Positions 60,925 through 64,000 of a stretch of DNA of 64,000 bases are shown piece by piece. How positions within the stretch are numbered: the stretch's first letter is position 1; each line of letters opens with the position of its first letter. This stretch comes from Fimenecus sp052298855 (GTDB lineage Bacteria > Bacillota > Clostridia > Oscillospirales > Acutalibacteraceae), in contig DAVZXP010000001.1 of the NCBI GenBank assembly GCA_052298855.1, positions 308,381 to 372,380 on the forward strand, in the 5' to 3' direction. The position numbers and the translations under genes are program-made. The notes under the pieces are model-generated. The model worked only from the letters and a program-made list of their open reading frames with translations, was not told the origin of the DNA and searched no databases.

Positions 60925-60963
60925 TTTATTACTTCCTTTCCTTAATTTTTTTGTAACTTATAT

Positions 60964-60992
60964 ATTTTACCATTTATTCGTAAATATATCAA
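60964..60992 (-). promoter_or_regulatory. Promoter of metG-tatD
   Basis: Minus strand: TTGATA (60987-60992), a 17-bp spacer with TG just before, and TAAAAT (60964-60969). Confidence 0.75.
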
Positions 60993-61061
60993 CAGTTTAA
61001 TTGTTTTTTACAACAGAGGCTACGGCTTATCTTAAATTAAGAATTATATCGAATGCGGTAG

Positions 61062-61081
61062 GGCAGGGGCTTGCCCCTGCC
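61062..61081. repeat. 20-bp palindrome
   Basis: GGCAGGGGC (61062-61070), TT, GCCCCTGCC (61073-61081). Preceded by GGTAG, like the other elements of this repeat family. Confidence 0.75.
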
Positions 61082-61142
61082 GTGGGAATTTTGCGGATAT
61101 ATGACTGTTATCGGTTACGTTCAAATTGAAATTAACATCATA

Positions 61143-61226
61143 CCGTAGGGACAGCCCTTGCGGCTGTCCGTTGCCCTGATTTTATATGTAATTTGTTGCG
61201 GACAGGGGCGAGCCCTGTCCCTACGG
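61143..61226. repeat. 84-bp palindromic repeat element, copy B
   Basis: Same 11-bp inverted ends and length as copy A. Hairpin 1 is GGACAGCC-CTTGC-GGCTGTCC (61149-61169). Relative to copy A the A-T pair has become G-C on both arms, a compensatory change. Hairpin 2 (61200-61220) is identical. The aligned block with flanks is 61112-61239. Confidence 0.9.
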
Positions 61227-61280
61227 GTTGTGGGAATATGATGATTTGCGGTTGAAACGATATTGAAAATTTCGCACAAC

Positions 61281-61352
61281 CGTAGGGGCGACCTGCGGTC
61301 GCCCGTCAATTCATAGCAAATTAAAAACGGGCGAACACAGTTCGCCCCTACG
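61281..61352. repeat. 72-bp palindromic element C, same architecture
   Basis: 11-bp inverted ends CGTAGGGGCGA (61281-61291) and TCGCCCCTACG (61342-61352). Hairpin 1 is GGGCGACC-TGC-GGTCGCCC (61286-61304). Hairpin 2 is GGGCGAA-CACAG-TTCGCCC (61329-61347). The layout equals copies A and B, with different stem sequences. Confidence 0.85.
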
Positions 61353-61420
61353 ATATAATATAAAAATAGATATAATATAAAAATATAATTATTTGTAACC
61401 GTTGATTTGTTGTGATTTAA

Positions 61421-61440
61421 CGGCGGCAGCAAGCCACCGC
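61421..61440. repeat. 20-bp GC-rich interspersed motif, copy 2
   Basis: Identical to 58143-58162. Both copies are followed by a short TACTGTGT stretch. Confidence 0.75.
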
Positions 61441-61500
61441 CATACTGTGTACGGTTAAATTGTGGATAACTAACGGATATATGCTGTGATTTCAATCAAA

Positions 61501-61527
61501 AAAGAGAGCCTTTTCAGACTCTCTTTT
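61501..61527 (-). terminator. Terminator of the yerC-methyltransferase-hslO operon
   Basis: On the minus strand AAAGAGAG and CTCTCTTT (61501-61526 as arms) are followed by T residues (A-run at 61497-61503 on the plus strand). Confidence 0.75.
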
Positions 61528-61540
61528 AATGGAATCCTTT

Positions 61541-62413
61541 TTAATTGTTCATCAGCTTTTTGATTTCCTCTTTTGAGAAATGATATTTTTTATTGCAGAA
61601 ATTGCACACAACCTCAGTTGTATCATCCTGCGCCATTTCGGACAAGCCGTCTTTGCCTGTTGCAATAAGAGCCTTTGTAACTCTGTCCTTTGAGCAAGTG
61701 CAACGGTATTCAACCTGTGCATCATCAAGCTTTTCAAGGTTGAATGACGGCAGAACGGCACGGCAAATTTCTTCGGGTGTCATTTTGTCAAACAGCATGG
61801 CGGTTACAGGCTTTATATTTTGAATATCTTTCTCTAACTTGTCGATAATCGCATCCTCGGCAAAGGGCAACAACTGAATTAAAAATCCGCCCGAGCAGAT
61901 AATATTCTTTGTGTCGGGATCGACAAGAACGCCGAGAGCACATACCGTGGGTGTTTGCTCGCTTGTCGCATAGTAAGCGGTTATATCTTCGGCAATTTCG
62001 CCCGATACAATCGGAATTTGACCTACATACGGCTCTTTCAAACCCATATCCTTGATAACCGTAAGCGTGCCGTCTGTACCTACCGCACCACGAACGTCAA
62101 GCTTACCCTTTTCGTTAAGCGGAAGTTCAACGCTTGCGTCTCCGATATATCCTCTGACGTTGCCCAGAGAGTCGGAAACCGCCAAAACCGTACCGCAAGG
62201 ACCGTTACCGTTTATCTTGACAGTTATGCTGTCCTCCGCACTCTTTAGCGTACTTCCCATAAGCGAAGCGGCGGTTAAAAGTCTGCCCAACGCCGCCGAG
62301 CATACTTTTGAAGTGTTGTGTATGCGGTGCATTTCTGTAACTATATTAGTGCTGTCAACAGCCATTATCGCAAGCTGTCCGTCATCAGACATCATTCTTA
62401 TAAGATTTTTCAT
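61541..62413 (-). CDS. hslO: Redox-regulated chaperone Hsp33
   Basis: Chaperone activated by oxidation, which protects proteins under disulfide stress. 290 residues: an N-terminal domain with LGRLLTAASLMGSTLKSAED and GPCGTVLAVSDSLGNVRGYI. The C-terminal zinc/redox switch has CTC (near residue 237) and CNFC (near 268), the CxC...CxxC set. The start overlaps the methyltransferase stop (ATGA). Confidence 0.95.
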   Translation of the reverse strand: MKNLIRMMSDDGQLAIMAVDSTNIVTEMHRIHNTSKVCSAALGRLLTAASLMGSTLKSAEDSITVKINGNGPCGTVLAVSDSLGNVRGYIGDASVELPLNEKGKLDVRGAVGTDGTLTVIKDMGLKEPYVGQIPIVSGEIAEDITAYYATSEQTPTVCALGVLVDPDTKNIICSGGFLIQLLPFAEDAIIDKLEKDIQNIKPVTAMLFDKMTPEEICRAVLPSFNLEKLDDAQVEYRCTCSKDRVTKALIATGKDGLSEMAQDDTTEVVCNFCNKKYHFSKEEIKKLMNN

Positions 62414-63159
62414 CTCGGAAGCCTCCTTGCCACATAAACCGTCCTTTGAGTTGTCTCGGTCGGTTTGTTTCTTGTCATTTCTTCATATCTGTTAACAAGC
62501 TCGAAGCCTGTTTCGTTAAGCAGTTTTTCTATCGTTTCGTCGCTGTAAGCCTTTTCCTGAAAGCTCTCAGAAAAACGCTCATAGGTGTTTTCGCCGATTT
62601 TCTCAAAAAAGTCAAGATCGATATTTATTGTTGCATTATCCTCGCAAAGAGAGTTTTGCCAAACGCAGAATAAATCGTCATATTCATATGTATAGGTGTT
62701 ATCCGCAAGAATTTCCCTGTGCTTGTACAGAGTGTTCATATCGAAAATGAAAACCCCGTTATCCTCAAGGAAAAGCGCGACGTTTTGAAATGCCTTTTTT
62801 ACAGCATTTTCGTCTTTTAGATGATTAAGGCTGTCAAGAGTACAAACGGCACAGTCGATTGTTCCATAAAGGTCTAATTTGCACATATCCTGACATAGAA
62901 ACAATATGCTTTCGCCCGAAGCGTACATTTTGTTCTGCGCCTGAGCGAGCATTTCCTCGGACAGGTCAACGCCCGTGACCTCAAAGCCTCTTTTTGCAAG
63001 CTCAACGGACATACTTCCCGTACCGCAAGCCAAATCAAGCAAAAGCCCTCCGTCGATTCCGTTTTCGGACAACAGAGAGCAAATATAGTCGGCTCTTTCG
63101 GAGTATTCGACGTTTTCGGTCAAAAGATCGTAAACCTGTGCAAAATAAGAATAACTCAT
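62410..63159 (-). CDS. Class I SAM-dependent methyltransferase
   Basis: 249 residues from ATG 63159 (AAGGAG before it). MSYSYFAQVYDLLTENVEY is the typical start of this family of small-molecule or protein methyltransferases. LLDLACGTGSMSVELAKRG is motif I (SAM binding), then VTGVDLSEEML and AVCTLDSLNHL. The substrate is unknown. It sits between yerC and hslO with overlaps of a few bases, so the three are one operon. Confidence 0.85.
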   Translation of the reverse strand: MSYSYFAQVYDLLTENVEYSERADYICSLLSENGIDGGLLLDLACGTGSMSVELAKRGFEVTGVDLSEEMLAQAQNKMYASGESILFLCQDMCKLDLYGTIDCAVCTLDSLNHLKDENAVKKAFQNVALFLEDNGVFIFDMNTLYKHREILADNTYTYEYDDLFCVWQNSLCEDNATINIDLDFFEKIGENTYERFSESFQEKAYSDETIEKLLNETGFELVNRYEEMTRNKPTETTQRTVYVARRLPR

Positions 63160-63160
63160 T

Positions 63161-63457
63161 TTACTCCTTACCCTCTTCAACACGGCTGAAAATTTCCTCA
63201 TAACCGTTACAGCCGTATTGCAACGAACGGTTTACACGGCTGATTGTAGCGGTAGAAGCACCTGTTTCCTCCACTATCTTTGTGTAGATTTGATTTTCCG
63301 AGAGCATTTTAGCAACGACAATCCTTTGTACTATTGACTGAAGCTCATTCATTGTGCAAAGGTCCTCAAAGAAGTTGTAGCACTCCTCTTTTGTCTTTAA
63401 TGATAAAATACAGTCGAATAAGAAATCTGTGCGCTCATTGTGAATTTTATCGTTCAT
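63161..63457 (-). CDS. yerC: YerC/TrpR-like DNA-binding protein
   Basis: 98 residues from ATG 63457 (TTTTGGAGGCAGCT before it). FFEDLCTMNELQSIVQRIVVAKML and YTKIVEETGASTATISRVNRSLQYG are the TrpR-superfamily helix-turn-helix of YerC/YecD proteins. Its regulated genes are not known in this lineage. It is the first gene of the yerC-methyltransferase-hslO operon. Confidence 0.9.
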   Translation of the reverse strand: MNDKIHNERTDFLFDCILSLKTKEECYNFFEDLCTMNELQSIVQRIVVAKMLSENQIYTKIVEETGASTATISRVNRSLQYGCNGYEEIFSRVEEGKE

Positions 63458-63616
63458 AGCTGCCTCCAAAAGTTTTATCTGTTTATTATTTTAGCACGCT
63501 AAAGAGTGAAAGTAAATGTCAAATTATCAAAAATAGATACAAAAAGCAACGGAAGCACAATATATAGTGGTGAAATAAAAAAATGAAAAAATTCTGAAAT
63601 TTTTTTGCGTTTTTAG

Positions 63617-63645
63617 TTGACAACCGAGAATAATTGTGGTATTCT
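63617..63645 (+). promoter_or_regulatory. tRNA operon promoter
   Basis: TTGACA (63617-63622), a 17-bp spacer and TATTCT (63640-63645), 30 bp before the first tRNA. Confidence 0.75.
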
Positions 63646-63675
63646 TATTCAGCCGTCAGACGAAACGGCGCATGT

Positions 63676-63751
63676 GGGAGCATAGCTCAGCTGGGAGAGC
63701 ATCTGCCTTACAAGCAGAGGGTCATAGGTTCGAGCCCTATTGTTCCCACCA
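63676..63751 (+). tRNA. tRNA-Val (UAC)
   Basis: 76 nt including an encoded CCA. Acceptor GGGAGCA pairs with TGTTCCC; the anticodon loop CTTACAA gives TAC; the T-arm is GGTTCGAGCC. All stems close. Confidence 0.97.
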
Positions 63752-63758
63752 CTTTTAT

Positions 63759-63835
63759 GGCCCGGTAGTTCAGTTGGTTAGAACGCCAGCCTGTCACGCT
63801 GGAGGTCGTCGGTTCGAGCCCGATCCGGGTCGCCA
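63759..63835 (+). tRNA. tRNA-Asp (GUC)
   Basis: 77 nt with CCA. Acceptor GGCCCGG pairs with CCGGGTC; the anticodon loop CTGTCAC gives GTC. It is 7 nt after tRNA-Val. Its charging enzyme aspS begins the window. Confidence 0.97.
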
Positions 63836-63842
63836 TAAAAAT

Positions 63843-63918
<76 letters not shown>

Positions 63919-63924
63919 TAAAAT

Positions 63925-64000
63925 GCGGATGTAGCTCATCCGGTAGAGCGCCACCTTGCCAAGGTGGAGGTAGCGAGTTCGAGCCTCGTCATCCGCTCCA
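63925..64000 (+). tRNA. tRNA-Gly (GCC)
   Basis: 76 nt with CCA, ending on the last base of the window. Acceptor GCGGATG pairs with CATCCGC; the anticodon loop TTGCCAA gives GCC. The tRNA cluster may continue beyond the window. Confidence 0.97.

Larger units (their letters stand above)
60925..61540. other. 616-bp intergenic region packed with palindromic repeats
   Basis: From left to right: the metG promoter, a GGCAGGGGC palindrome (61062-61081), the 84-bp element copy B (61143-61226), a divergent 72-bp element C (61281-61352), the 20-bp motif copy 2 (61421-61440) and the hslO terminator. No coding sequence is supported here. Confidence 0.75.

Noticed and set aside
57967..61440. Composite transposon carrying tatD-metG
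   Set aside because: The flanking repeats are short, without a transposase, and tatD-metG is a common chromosomal pair, so simple interspersed repeats are more likely.
60925..61540. CRISPR array
   Set aside because: The repeats are palindromic elements of differing sequence and length without regular spacers, and no cas genes are near.
60925..61540. T-box riboswitch upstream of metG (also considered for ileS and aspS)
   Set aside because: Promoters lie 30-70 bp from the start codons, so there is no room for specifier and antiterminator structures, and no T-box bulge sequence was found.

Overview
The window is chromosomal DNA from a Gram-positive, anaerobe-type Clostridia, most likely Oscillospirales/Ruminococcaceae-like. 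This rests on the Firmicutes-type S10-spc-alpha cluster with a KOW-domain gene between map and infA, zinc-type S14, S4, L36 and adenylate kinase, strong AGGAGG ribosome binding sites with some GTG/TTG starts, sporulation-type membrane genes, a YerC-type TrpR-like regulator, and a GlnRS gene beside gltX. There is no rRNA, insertion sequence, prophage or CRISPR array.

Layout. 1-595: 5' part of aspS (minus). 810-4287: three-gene plus-strand group (repeat-containing lipoprotein, YjdF-like membrane protein, SurA/PrsA-like lipoprotein). 4356-6819: lysC and hom (minus). 7005-8981: YtvI-like permease and a CpsB-like PHP phosphatase. 9168-25065: the ribosomal protein super-operon rpsJ to rplQ with secY, adk, map, infA and rpoA, behind one good promoter and a structured leader. 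25101-28350: ileS with its own promoter and terminator. 28357-31788: minus-strand genes (small Cys-rich protein, FAD oxidoreductase, cyclase, unknown protein). 31878-38538: fba, murA, gltX-glnS and a membrane protein. 38565-39753: two paralogous small membrane proteins.

39765-50511 is the most unusual part. A minus-strand operon encodes an SCP2-like protein, a class III aminotransferase, the two halves of a split transketolase and a second SCP2-like protein. Opposite and downstream lie a short-chain dehydrogenase, a large membrane protein, a second class III aminotransferase and a tandem class II aldolase. The gene content suggests an undescribed pathway that transfers two-carbon ketol units and aminates the product, possibly on a lipid-like carrier. 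That function is inference; the gene content and promoters are read directly.

50616-57442: rlmB, a 995-residue degenerate P-type-ATPase-like membrane protein, mgtC, and a double-domain glycosyltransferase. 57467-63457 (minus): a small XRE regulator, tatD-metG, and yerC-methyltransferase-hslO. The tatD-metG pair is flanked on both sides by related palindromic repeats; two 128-bp blocks align without gaps and differ by a compensatory base pair in a hairpin. 63617-64000: a tRNA operon, Val-Asp-Phe-Gly, ending exactly at the window edge.
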